Shown: positions 1 to 7,483 of the stretch, in pieces
How the letters are laid out: each line of letters starts with the position of its first letter
Numbering within the stretch: position 1 is the stretch's first letter
DNA from: Bacillota bacterium
Lineage (GTDB): Bacteria; Bacillota; Clostridia; Christensenellales; Aristaeellaceae
Assembly (NCBI GenBank): GCA_023395615.1
Contig: JAEWYP010000066.1
Coordinates: 1 to 27,125, forward strand
Length of the DNA stretch: 27,125 nucleotides
Direction of reading: 5' to 3'
The notes under the pieces: model-generated
Told to the model about the DNA's origin: nothing
What the model saw: only the letters and a program-made list of their open reading frames with translations
Database searches by the model: none
Program-made: the position numbers and the translations under genes

Positions 1-1
1 G

Positions 2-397
2 GAAACGCATTTCCCTATGATGCCCGGTCTGCGCGAATGCCTTGCAGAAACAAAGCGGATGGGCTGTCGCCACTACCTGTTTACGCACAGAGATCGAAAA
101 GCGATCGAACAGTTGGCCGACGATGGGCTGGTTCCGTTCTTTGAAGACGCGGTGACCCGGGAGTGCGGGTTCGCCGATAAGCCTTCGCCGGAAGCAATCG
201 AACACCTGATCCGCGTGCATGGTTTTCGCGCTCGGGATACGCTGATGATCGGTGATCGGGATATCGACATTCAGTCCGGTCAGGCTGCGGGCGCTGCGGG
301 GGTATTGTTTGACCCCGACGGTTTTTATCCCGGACTGAAGGCCGATTTTTCCATCCGTTCTTTATACGACGTTCCCCTGCTGGTTTGCCAGGCATAA
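2..397 (+). CDS. HAD-family phosphatase, 5'-truncated (phosphoglycolate phosphatase-like)
   Basis: The reading frame is open from the first bases of the window, so the N-terminus with the DxD nucleophile motif lies outside. The visible part keeps the later HAD motifs: LFTHRD fits motif II, the lysine in FADKPSPEAI fits motif III, and MIGDRDIDIQSGQAAG fits motif IV with the Mg-binding aspartates. The linear order and spacing match subfamily IA enzymes of the phosphoglycolate phosphatase/beta-phosphoglucomutase type. These hydrolyse small phosphate esters in the cytoplasm; the substrate cannot be read from this fragment. The two in-frame ATGs at 17 and 20 are probably internal, because good HAD sequence precedes motif II and no ribosome binding site is visible. 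The gene converges on the 2-hydroxyacid dehydrogenase and shares the terminator that follows. Confidence 0.8.
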   Translation, partial: ETHFPMMPGLRECLAETKRMGCRHYLFTHRDRKAIEQLADDGLVPFFEDAVTRECGFADKPSPEAIEHLIRVHGFRARDTLMIGDRDIDIQSGQAAGAAGVLFDPDGFYPGLKADFSIRSLYDVPLLVCQA

Positions 398-403
398 AAA
401 TCA

Positions 404-435
404 CGCCGCGCAGTATACCGTACTGCGCGGCGTTT
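404..435. terminator. Bidirectional intrinsic terminator between convergent genes
   Basis: A perfect 12-bp stem (404-415 with 421-432) encloses a 5-base loop. It is followed by TTT on the plus strand, and on the minus strand by a T-rich run opposite aaaaatca. It lies between the HAD gene and the dehydrogenase, so it can stop transcripts from both. Confidence 0.85.
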
Positions 436-457
436 CAGCTTAGTGATACGAAGTCGG

Positions 458-1438
458 CTATATATCCGTGTCAGGGTTGACCCACACCTGCGGATTTAAA
501 AGATTGTCAGGCTTCCGTCCCGCCAACGCATTCCTGATTTCTTCGGCACACTGTTCCGCCATTCGGTTGCGCGTACGGAGGGTATTGCTCCCGATATGGG
601 GCGTCAGCATCACGTTATCCATTCGTTTCAACCGTTCCGTAATGTCCGGTTCGTTTTCAAACACATCCAGCGCAGCGCCCGAAATCTGCCCTTTCTCCAA
701 CGCGTCAGCCAATGCCGCCTCATCGATCAGCTTACCCCTTGCGGAGTTAAGCAGGAAGGCGGTCGGCTTCATCAGACGCAGTTCTTCCGCACCAATCAAA
801 TGATAGTTTCCGGCTCTTAACGGGCAATGGAGTGAAACTACGTCGGCTACTCGCAGTAACTCGGCAAGTGGAAGCCTTCTGGCGTTTCCGGTTACAGAGT
901 AAGGTTTAATTGATGGGTTGGTATATACTACGCGCATCTGTAAGAACCGGCCGAACTCTGCCACTCTGGCGCCGATACGCCCCATTCCCACAATGCCAAG
1001 CGTCATCCCCTCGGGCGAAACGCCCATGCTTCCGCCCATGGTAAACAGACTGTGATCCGTTTCCTTACTTCGAAGTTTGCGGTCCATCTCACTCACGCGG
1101 CGCAGCAAAGTTAACAGCTGTGCCATAGCAAGCTGTGCCGTTGTTTCCGTAACTGTGTCCGGGATATTGCAAACAGGGATTCCGTAGCGGGTTGCAGCGA
1201 CAACGTCCACGGCGTCATACCCCGCGCCATATACGGCAATCAGCCGGCACCTGCGGCATTCTTTCAGTATTTGCTGATCCATCGGGCCACATGCAACAAT
1301 CGCGTCGCATCCCGGTACAAGGTCCAGCAGTTTTCCGCGTCCGAAAGCCTTGCCGGGTTTGGGGATCAGTAAAGTATTCGGTTTGAGCAACGCGAATCGC
1401 TCCGCGGGCACCCCGTGGGTGATCAGGATTGTCGCCAT
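458..1438 (-). CDS. D-isomer-specific 2-hydroxyacid dehydrogenase
   Basis: This 326-residue protein has the full family layout: an N-terminal catalytic half, a Rossmann nucleotide domain with GIVGMGRIG at about 148-156, the signature around NSARGKLIDE (catalytic Arg near 234), the Glu of FENEP near 263, and the catalytic His in TPHIGSNT near 281. These enzymes reduce 2-oxoacids such as hydroxypyruvate or glyoxylate, or phosphoglycerate-type substrates, using NAD(P)H. At the end of the second beta strand the sequence is VVYTNP, with no acidic residue, so strict NAD preference is not evident. The ATG is preceded by GGAAAGG at a normal distance. Length is typical of single-domain members without an ACT domain, which argues against a standard SerA. 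The exact substrate is unknown. Confidence 0.88.
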   Translation of the reverse strand: MATILITHGVPAERFALLKPNTLLIPKPGKAFGRGKLLDLVPGCDAIVACGPMDQQILKECRRCRLIAVYGAGYDAVDVVAATRYGIPVCNIPDTVTETTAQLAMAQLLTLLRRVSEMDRKLRSKETDHSLFTMGGSMGVSPEGMTLGIVGMGRIGARVAEFGRFLQMRVVYTNPSIKPYSVTGNARRLPLAELLRVADVVSLHCPLRAGNYHLIGAEELRLMKPTAFLLNSARGKLIDEAALADALEKGQISGAALDVFENEPDITERLKRMDNVMLTPHIGSNTLRTRNRMAEQCAEEIRNALAGRKPDNLLNPQVWVNPDTDI

Positions 1439-1467
1439 GTTTTCATCCCTTTCCTGCGTCTGTCCGT

Positions 1468-1496
1468 ATCATAACAAGTTTTACTCGGCTACGCAA
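1468..1496 (-). promoter_or_regulatory. Candidate promoter of the 2-hydroxyacid dehydrogenase
   Basis: On the minus strand a TATGAT -10 box (1468-1473) is preceded by TGT, giving an extended -10. A partial -35 TTGCGT (1491-1496) sits 17 bp upstream. It lies about 30 bp before the dehydrogenase start and is back to back with the glmS promoter. Confidence 0.5.
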
Positions 1497-1544
1497 GCCA
1501 TTGTGTGCTTTCGTGTAATATTCATGTGAAATTGAACAGATCGC

Positions 1545-1573
1545 TTGCATTATATAATACATTATGATACAAT
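1545..1573 (+). promoter_or_regulatory. Candidate glmS promoter
   Basis: TTGCAT (1545-1550) and TACAAT (1568-1573) are separated by 17 bp and lie about 40 bp before the glmS start. A second possible pair, TTGAAC (1532-1537) with TATAAT (1553-1558), has only a 15-bp spacer. The whole gap from 1439 to 1610 is 172 bases and shows no recognisable glmS ribozyme core. Confidence 0.5.
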
Positions 1574-1610
1574 TCATGACGTTCGAATACGTTTTATCGG
1601 AGGGAATGTT

Positions 1611-3446
1611 ATGTGCGGAATCGTTGGATATATCGGTTCTCAGGAGGCCTGTCCTATTTTAATGGAAGGTCTTTCCCGCCTCAGTTACCGTGGATATGAC
1701 AGCGCGGGCGTCGCCATTCTGGATACCGAAGGGAAAATCAATATTCACAAGGCAAAGGGCCGTCTGGAAAACCTGGCGTCGATTCTGGAAAACCAACCGT
1801 TGTTCGGCAGTGCTGGTATCGGGCATACCCGCTGGGCAACCCATGGCGAACCCAGTGACCTGAATGCCCATCCGCACACCGATGTTTCCGGCGGCATCGC
1901 GGTTGTGCACAATGGAATTATTGAAAACCACGAGGCACTTCGCAGACATCTGCAAAGTCAGGGGTGCATATTCGTATCCCAGACTGATACCGAAGTAGTC
2001 GCCCATCTGCTAAGCAGTTTATATGACGGCGACATGAAGGCTACGCTTTTGAAAGCCATGCAGATGCTGGAAGGCAGCTACGCCCTGGGCGTTCTTTGCG
2101 ACGCCGAACCCCGCAAGTTATTCTGTGTGCGTCACGAAAGCCCGCTTGTCGTAGGCTCAAAGCAGGGTGAAGCTTTTATCGCAAGCGATATTCCCGCCCT
2201 GCTGAGCCACACACGGGATGTCATATTTCTGAAGGACAAGGAACTGGCCGTTCTCTCGGAGGATGGCATTTCGATCTATAACCAATTCGGTGTACCGCAG
2301 GAACCGGAAATCTATCATGTCACCTGGGATCTCAGCAGCGCGGAAAAAGGCGGTTACGCTCATTATATGCTGAAAGAAATCCACGAGCAGCCTACCGCTT
2401 TGCAAAACACCTTTACCCCCCGCAACAACGGAGACCCCCACCTTTACCCCTGGCTGCCCGTAACGCCGGAGGAAGCACGGGAATTGCGGCGTATTAACAT
2501 TGTCGCCTGCGGTACCGCCTACCATGCGGGGGTATTTGGCAAATATGTAATCGAAAAACTTGCCCGCGTGCCGGTATTGGCCGACGTTGCCAGCGAATAC
2601 CGCTATCGCGATCCCATTATTGGAGAACACGAACTGTTTATCGCCGTTTCCCAGAGTGGCGAAACCGCGGATACCCTGGCGGCACTCCGCGAAGCCAAAC
2701 GCCGCGGAGCCAAAGTACTCGCTATTTGTAACGTCGTCGGTTCCAGCATTGCGCGCGAGGTAGGCGACACGAATACCCTTTTCACTTACGCCGGGCCGGA
2801 AATCGCCGTAGCCAGCACCAAAGCCTATATGACGCAGGTGGAAATGATGCTTCTGATCGCTATGGCGCTTGGCGATATGCGGGGCACCCTCGCCCCCGAA
2901 GAAGCGGAACATCTGCGCAGAGAACTGAGCGCCCTGCCCGCCAAGGCCGAAAAAGCGCTGTTGTCGGAAGAAAAATTGCAATGGTTTGCCTCCACCGCCG
3001 TAAACAAGAAACATGTTTTCTTTGTTGGTCGCGGGCTGGATTACGCGCTTTCGATGGAAGCCGCTCTGAAGCTGAAAGAGGTCAGTTATGTATTCAGCGA
3101 GGCTTACGCCGCAGGGGAACTGAAGCATGGCCCGATCGCGCTTTTACAGGAAGGTCGGCTGGTCGTCGCCACGATTACACAGCCTGCCCTGCTGGATAAA
3201 ACCCTCAGCAATCTGCGCGAAGTAAAAGCGCGCGGCGCCTATGTGCTGGCCATCTGCCGTGAGGATTTGCGCGACCAGGTAGTCGGAGAAGCCGATGAAC
3301 TGGTGCTGGTACCTGCCGCTGACGATCTGCTGGCTCCCCTGCTGGCAGTTATCCCCCTGCAGTTGTTTGCCTACTGCATGGCTGTAGCGCGCGGTTGCGA
3401 TGTGGATAAGCCGCGCAATCTGGCAAAGAGCGTTACCGTGGAGTAA
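1611..3446 (+). CDS. glmS: Glutamine--fructose-6-phosphate aminotransferase (isomerising)
   Basis: GlmS converts fructose-6-phosphate and glutamine to glucosamine-6-phosphate, the first step toward UDP-GlcNAc for peptidoglycan and other glycans. The chosen start gives MCGIVGYIG, placing the catalytic cysteine directly after the initiator Met as the class II glutamine amidotransferase domain requires. An ATG 66 bases upstream would bury that cysteine and is rejected. TCGGAGGG stands at 1597-1604 as the ribosome binding site. The 611 residues match the usual family length. The N-terminal glutaminase domain has HTRWATHG and HNGIIEN, two SIS sugar-isomerase domains follow (for example VSQSGETADT), and the C-terminus KPRNLAKSVTVE is the hallmark ending. 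It is transcribed alone and ends at its own terminator. Confidence 0.98.
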   Translation: MCGIVGYIGSQEACPILMEGLSRLSYRGYDSAGVAILDTEGKINIHKAKGRLENLASILENQPLFGSAGIGHTRWATHGEPSDLNAHPHTDVSGGIAVVHNGIIENHEALRRHLQSQGCIFVSQTDTEVVAHLLSSLYDGDMKATLLKAMQMLEGSYALGVLCDAEPRKLFCVRHESPLVVGSKQGEAFIASDIPALLSHTRDVIFLKDKELAVLSEDGISIYNQFGVPQEPEIYHVTWDLSSAEKGGYAHYMLKEIHEQPTALQNTFTPRNNGDPHLYPWLPVTPEEARELRRINIVACGTAYHAGVFGKYVIEKLARVPVLADVASEYRYRDPIIGEHELFIAVSQSGETADTLAALREAKRRGAKVLAICNVVGSSIAREVGDTNTLFTYAGPEIAVASTKAYMTQVEMMLLIAMALGDMRGTLAPEEAEHLRRELSALPAKAEKALLSEEKLQWFASTAVNKKHVFFVGRGLDYALSMEAALKLKEVSYVFSEAYAAGELKHGPIALLQEGRLVVATITQPALLDKTLSNLREVKARGAYVLAICREDLRDQVVGEADELVLVPAADDLLAPLLAVIPLQLFAYCMAVARGCDVDKPRNLAKSVTVE

Positions 3447-3474
3447 ATGATACCCCCTCAGCATTTTTACATAG

Positions 3475-3507
3475 AATCCCCTCTTCGAAGAACGAAGAGG
3501 GGATTTT
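3475..3507 (+). terminator. Intrinsic terminator after glmS
   Basis: A perfect 13-bp stem (3475-3487 with 3493-3505) with a 5-base AAGAA loop runs into TTTT. It starts 28 bases after the glmS stop codon. The minus-strand side is not T-rich, so it serves glmS more than the convergent galE. Confidence 0.9.
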
Positions 3508-3555
3508 GCTCCGGCTCCGGAATGTTTCGGTAGAACCTTCTCGAAGAACCATGCG

Positions 3556-4575
3556 TCAGGCTTTCGTGTGGTATCCGTTCGGATTGCCCTTCTGCCAGCG
3601 CCAGGAATCCAGGCACATATCATCCAGCGATTTATGCGCCGTCCATCCCAGCTTCTCCCGCGCTTTCGTCGCATCTGCATAGCATACCGCTATGTCGCCC
3701 GGGCGACGTTCGGTTATTTCGTAAGGAATCGTTACTCCATTAACCCGTTCAAAAGTTTGAATCAGGTCCAGAACGCTGTAACCCCTGCCGGTGCCAAGGT
3801 TGATAACCTCACAGCCTTTGTGTTCCATCAGATAGCTGCATGCCGCAACATGGCCTTGCGCCAGGTCAACCACATGGATATAATCGCGTACCCCGGTCCC
3901 ATCCGGCGTGGGGTAATCGTTACCGTACACACGCAGGCAGGGTAGTTTTCCGCTTGCTACCTGTGTAATATAGGGCATCAGGTTGTTGGGGATTCCAACC
4001 GGGTCTTCACCAATCATGCCGCTTTCATGCGCCCCGATCGGGTTAAAATAGCGTAACAGCGCAACCGCCCAGTCCGGGTTGGCAGTCGCGGTATCGGTAA
4101 GGATTCGCTCAATCATATATTTCGTCCAGCCGTACGGGTTGGTGCAGCCGGTCGGCATCGTTTCCGTAAGCGGCATGGTTTGTGCCGTGCCGTACACGGT
4201 GGCGGACGAGCTGAAGACGAAACGCTTCACGCCATGCGCACGCATCGCTTCGCATAGCGTCAGCGTGCTGTCCAGATTGTTGCGGTAGTATTCCAACGGT
4301 TTTGCAACGCTTTCTCCCACCGCCTTAAATCCGGCAAAATGGATCACGGCGTCGAAAGAATACTGGTCGAAAATCCGATTCATCGCTTCCAGATCGCACA
4401 CATTGGCCTTCTGCCAGCTCACAGGCTTTCCGGTGATCTGCTCCAGCCTCGTGATCACTTCTTCACAGCTGTTGGAGAAATCGTCCACGATTACCGCGTC
4501 ATGCCCCGCGTTAACCAGTTCAACATAGGTATGGGATCCGATAAAACCGGCGCCCCCGGTTAACAATATCGTCAT
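3556..4575 (-). CDS. galE: UDP-glucose 4-epimerase
   Basis: GalE interconverts UDP-glucose and UDP-galactose (sometimes also the N-acetyl forms) using tightly bound NAD. The 339 residues match the usual length. An extended-SDR N-terminus TGGAGFIGSH (6-15) binds NAD. The catalytic Ser lies in FSSSATVYG (about 121-129), and the YxxxK pair is Tyr148/Lys152 in NPYGWTKY. The ATG follows AAGGAGG at a good distance. It is the last gene of a leftward operon behind a sugar nucleotidyltransferase and a polyprenyl-phosphate sugar transferase. That points to supplying UDP-galactose-type donors for an envelope glycan rather than only galactose catabolism; no galK or galT is nearby. Confidence 0.96.
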   Translation of the reverse strand: MTILLTGGAGFIGSHTYVELVNAGHDAVIVDDFSNSCEEVITRLEQITGKPVSWQKANVCDLEAMNRIFDQYSFDAVIHFAGFKAVGESVAKPLEYYRNNLDSTLTLCEAMRAHGVKRFVFSSSATVYGTAQTMPLTETMPTGCTNPYGWTKYMIERILTDTATANPDWAVALLRYFNPIGAHESGMIGEDPVGIPNNLMPYITQVASGKLPCLRVYGNDYPTPDGTGVRDYIHVVDLAQGHVAACSYLMEHKGCEVINLGTGRGYSVLDLIQTFERVNGVTIPYEITERRPGDIAVCYADATKAREKLGWTAHKSLDDMCLDSWRWQKGNPNGYHTKA

Positions 4576-4611
4576 GGATGTGCCTCCTTGGATTGTGATT
4601 GTATTCGTTTC

Positions 4612-4626
4612 ACCGCGCGTCGCGGT
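4612..4626 (-). other. Small hairpin between nucleotidyltransferase and galE
   Basis: ACCGCG and CGCGGT form a perfect 6-bp stem around a CGT loop inside the 74-base gap before galE. There is no T-tract, so it is not a terminator. It may slow or process the transcript between the two genes; this is inference. Confidence 0.35.
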
Positions 4627-4649
4627 TGATACGCCCGAACCGAACCTGA

Positions 4650-5555
4650 TCAGAAGAGCTTCTCCGGATAAACACCCTGATCATGCATCTTCTTCAACTG
4701 GGCCTGTACATATGGTTTGTCTTCTTTATACGTTACGCCAAACCATACGGCATCGGTAGAGAGAACGTCAACCGATAGTCCCTCTTCGTGCATCAGTTGA
4801 TCCACCAATACAGGCAGCACGTATTCCGCTTTCATCTCGTCCGGTTTCAGGCCCCGCAGGAATTGATCAAAGTACTTCTGCGCGGCTTCAAAAATCCAGG
4901 GGGTAAAGCCAAACAGATTCATGCTCACCAGACTGTTTGGGTTCAGGATTACGCCGCTTGGATCGGCGTTGGTGTCGCGGATCGTCCCATCCGGGAAAGG
5001 CTGAATTTTATAAGTTTCGGTTACACTTTTCAGCTTGCCTTCCGCGGAGGTTTCACAGACACCGCGGGTTACATGTCCGTTCTCGCTGACCGTATTTTTC
5101 AGATAATACCCGACCATACAGGCTTCCCGTTCCGGTTTCAGGCTGCCGATTCGTTTGCTGATCAGCGCATAGGGCGCGCGGCCATAATAATCGTCGGCAT
5201 TGATAACCGCAAAAGGTTCATGGATCGTATCCTTGGCACAAAGCATGGCATGGACGGTGCCGAACGGTTTAACACGGCCTGCTGGAATGGAATACCAGCC
5301 AGGCATGGTTTCCGGTTCCTGAAAGACGTACTCCACTTTCACTTTACGGCTGAGCTGATCGCCAATCAACTGGTGCACCAGCTCTTCAAATTCATGTTTG
5401 ATAATAAAGACTACCTTGTTAAAACCGGCCTGAATAGCATCGTAAATCGAATACTCAAGCAGGATTTCGTTATGCGGGCCCATCCCATCCACCTGCTTGT
5501 TGCCGCCATAGCGCGACCCCATTCCAGCCGCAAGAATCAATAACGTTTTGTCCAT
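4650..5555 (-). CDS. Sugar-phosphate nucleotidyltransferase (GT-A fold)
   Basis: The protein opens with LILAAGMGSRYGGNKQ (6-21), the glycine-rich nucleotide-binding motif of the NTP_transferase family. AVINADDYYGR at about 116-126 carries the metal-binding aspartate region, and KPFGTVHAM fits the substrate loop. These enzymes join an NTP and a sugar-1-phosphate to give an NDP-sugar and pyrophosphate. The specific sugar cannot be read; UDP- or dTDP-glucose are the obvious guesses from the family. Start: the ATG giving MDKTLL (301 residues) has AGGAAG about 8 bases upstream. The ATG six codons earlier lacks a site and is not used here. Its start lies 29 bases after the upstream transferase stop, so the two are co-transcribed. 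The pyrophosphate product links it functionally to the pyrophosphatase at 16033. Confidence 0.85.
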   Translation of the reverse strand: MDKTLLILAAGMGSRYGGNKQVDGMGPHNEILLEYSIYDAIQAGFNKVVFIIKHEFEELVHQLIGDQLSRKVKVEYVFQEPETMPGWYSIPAGRVKPFGTVHAMLCAKDTIHEPFAVINADDYYGRAPYALISKRIGSLKPEREACMVGYYLKNTVSENGHVTRGVCETSAEGKLKSVTETYKIQPFPDGTIRDTNADPSGVILNPNSLVSMNLFGFTPWIFEAAQKYFDQFLRGLKPDEMKAEYVLPVLVDQLMHEEGLSVDVLSTDAVWFGVTYKEDKPYVQAQLKKMHDQGVYPEKLF

Positions 5556-5584
5556 TTGCTTCTTCCTTTCCATCCAGCTCTATC

Positions 5585-7249
5585 TTAAAGCGCCGCATGT
5601 GCGCCGGACAGCAGTTCCGTAGCGGGCGACCCGTCCTTTTCCGGATGCGGTTCTCCCTGCAGACCGCTCGGCGCGGTCTCTCCATCCCATCGAGGCAGCG
5701 CTTCTTCCAGGCGATTGGTACTCTCCAGGATTGTTTCGTTGGGAATGTTTTCCCGTACAAACTCTGCCGGTTTATCAACCGGAGGAGGAGCGGGCTTCTT
5801 TACCGTCTGCTTTTTTATCTCTCGTGCGGGAGTGTTGATCGGTACCGACTCTTTCAATGCCCGAGCCTTGGTGCGCATCAGCGGGCAAATCATCTGTTTC
5901 TCCGGAGAAAAACCCTCCGTGCTGTCCCGGCGGAAAAAGATCGTGATCGTGCGAAGAATCATCTTCATATCCAGCATCAGAGAGAAGTTCTCGATGTAGA
6001 ACAGGTCCAGAATGACTTTATCCCGGGGGGTGGTGTTGTATTTTCCATCTATTTGCGCCAGACCCGTCAGCCCGGCTTTCATTTGTTTGCGATACTCAAA
6101 CTCCGGTACTTCCTGCGTATAACGGTCTACGTTCTCTAACATTTCCGGGCGTGGGCCCACGATGCTCATATCCCCTTTGAGCACGTTAAAAAGTTGGGGC
6201 AGCTCGTCGATCCGATATTTTCGTAAAAAACGACCCACCCTGGTAATCCGCTCATCGTCCTCACAGGCGGATTGTCCCGCGGCATCGCACGCATCCTGAT
6301 ACATCGTGCGGAATTTGATAATTTTAAACACCCGTCCGCCAATCGTTGCTCTTTTTTGCTTAAAGAATATCGGACCGTTGTGGGAAAAAGCAATCATCAG
6401 CGTTGCCAGAAGCATCAGTGGGCTGGTCACGATCAGCCCCAGCAGGCTGATTACGATGTCGGAAATACGCTTTACGCACCGCTGCATCAGCGAAGGTTCT
6501 GTGCGGTGGATATATAGAAACAGCGTATCATCAATTACATTTTGCTGAGAAGACGATGCCATCACGTCTTCCAGTTCCGCCTGCAGATAGATTGTTTTTC
6601 CGTTCTGGTAGCAGAACGATTTTAGCTGTGCTTCTTCCGTGTCGGGGATTCCCGCCAGAAATACCACGTCGTTGTCCAATATTGTCTGTTCTACATCTTC
6701 ACATTCAAAATGCAGCACGTCGCACAATTTATACTTCTGGCGGAATGTGGCGATTTTTTGGGCGATATGTTCCGCCTGTTCCTGTGAAGAGGTAATAATG
6801 CAGCATTTCTCCGCCGGATTGATCCGGAAATAAATACGGTAACCCAACATGACGAACAGATAAATCAAGCTGATCTGGATCAGGATGGCGATCAGCAGCA
6901 GCCAAAAGTCCCCCCCGAACAGGATCAGGCGGGAGTTGTTCGCCTTGTTAACGTTCATGATCTGTAACTGCAGATATGTGATGATGTCTGTCAGGAGGAT
7001 GGTAATCACAATCGAGGCGAAAACCGAGCGCGCCTTTTTGATGCCAAGTTCATATCCGCCGTAAACATACGTCAGGATCAATAACAGAACCGTAAAAGTA
7101 GCCATCGTTGTGGCCGCGGTACGGCTCATATTGATGATTTGCGGGTTTGTAGTGGACAGTGGTAAAAAGAAAGCTAAAAACAGCGAAATATACAGTAGGC
7201 ACTGGAAAACCGTCTTTATTACCTGCGACAGCAAATATCGCTTCTTCAT
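5585..7249 (-). CDS. Polyprenyl-phosphate sugar phosphotransferase (large monotopic PGT, WbaP/WcaJ-like)
   Basis: This 554-residue membrane enzyme transfers a sugar-1-phosphate from an NDP-sugar to undecaprenyl phosphate, starting an exopolysaccharide, capsule or glycoprotein glycan. Four membrane helices lie at about 9-31, 44-64, 74-94 and 110-134. A soluble Rossmann-like segment follows (about 145-240), then a re-entrant helix near 262-289. The bacterial sugar transferase core has KRATIGGRVFKIIKFRTM, the catalytic Asp-Glu pair in RIDELPQLFN (348-349), and SIVGPRPEM. After the core a 107-residue tail (about 448-554), rich in Pro, Lys and Glu and probably disordered, is added; typical members end soon after the core. 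Start: the ATG giving MKKRYLL has GGAGG five bases upstream; an ATG four codons earlier has none. First gene of the operon with the nucleotidyltransferase and galE. Confidence 0.92.
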   Translation of the reverse strand: MKKRYLLSQVIKTVFQCLLYISLFLAFFLPLSTTNPQIINMSRTAATTMATFTVLLLILTYVYGGYELGIKKARSVFASIVITILLTDIITYLQLQIMNVNKANNSRLILFGGDFWLLLIAILIQISLIYLFVMLGYRIYFRINPAEKCCIITSSQEQAEHIAQKIATFRQKYKLCDVLHFECEDVEQTILDNDVVFLAGIPDTEEAQLKSFCYQNGKTIYLQAELEDVMASSSQQNVIDDTLFLYIHRTEPSLMQRCVKRISDIVISLLGLIVTSPLMLLATLMIAFSHNGPIFFKQKRATIGGRVFKIIKFRTMYQDACDAAGQSACEDDERITRVGRFLRKYRIDELPQLFNVLKGDMSIVGPRPEMLENVDRYTQEVPEFEYRKQMKAGLTGLAQIDGKYNTTPRDKVILDLFYIENFSLMLDMKMILRTITIFFRRDSTEGFSPEKQMICPLMRTKARALKESVPINTPAREIKKQTVKKPAPPPVDKPAEFVRENIPNETILESTNRLEEALPRWDGETAPSGLQGEPHPEKDGSPATELLSGAHAAL

Positions 7250-7296
7250 GCCTGCCTCCATGACGTAAGCGTAGCCTCCTGCGGGTAAAAATCGAG

Positions 7297-7318
7297 CCCT
7301 ATCTATACCCTATCTATA
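7297..7318 (-). repeat. Perfect 11-bp tandem repeat in the exopolysaccharide operon leader
   Basis: On the minus strand TATAGATAGGG occurs twice with no gap (7318-7308 and 7307-7297). It falls about 30-50 bases downstream of the predicted transcription start. The 11-bp period is close to one helical turn, as in tandem sites of OmpR-family regulators. Whether it acts as DNA or as leader RNA cannot be told. Confidence 0.7.
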
Positions 7319-7353
7319 TTTGAAGGAGCAATTAAACAACCCCAAACAGGTAA

Positions 7354-7382
7354 AGAATATCACGGGCCTATCTACGTGTCAA
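7354..7382 (-). promoter_or_regulatory. Strong promoter of the exopolysaccharide operon
   Basis: On the minus strand a consensus TTGACA (7377-7382) and TATTCT (7354-7359) are exactly 17 bp apart. The spacer contains CGTAGATAGGC (7376-7366), which shares the TAGATAGG core with the tandem repeat downstream. The leader to the first start codon is about 100 bases. Confidence 0.8.
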
Positions 7383-7424
7383 GTTGAGAAAGTCTAATCG
7401 AACCCGTACAGGTCTTCTGTATGA

Positions 7425-7435
7425 TCTATATAGGG
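7425..7435 (+). promoter_or_regulatory. Plus-strand copy of the repeat motif ahead of the DUF523 gene
   Basis: TCTATATAGGG matches the TATAGATAGGG unit at 9 of 11 positions, now on the plus strand. It overlaps the place where the -35 box of the DUF523 promoter would be. It could let one regulator touch both divergent promoters; this is inference from sequence similarity only. Confidence 0.4.
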
Positions 7436-7452
7436 TATTTCCCCGGAACTGA

Positions 7453-7461
7453 TGCTATAAT
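7453..7461 (+). promoter_or_regulatory. Extended -10 promoter of the DUF523 gene
   Basis: TGCTATAAT is a full extended -10 element 23 bases before the start codon. The -35 position (about 7433-7438) has no match to TTGACA, which is common for extended -10 promoters and for activated ones. Confidence 0.6.
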
Positions 7462-7483
7462 GTTTACGGTAAGGAGGGGTTGA

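Noticed and set aside
1545..1610. Upstream in-frame ATG extending GlmS by 22 residues
   Set aside because: It would move the catalytic cysteine away from the N-terminus. The ATG at 1611 has a good ribosome binding site and gives MCGI, the required mature start.
4630..4660. Terminator between nucleotidyltransferase and galE
   Set aside because: Only a short hairpin without a T-tract is present in the 74-base gap, so the genes are treated as one operon.
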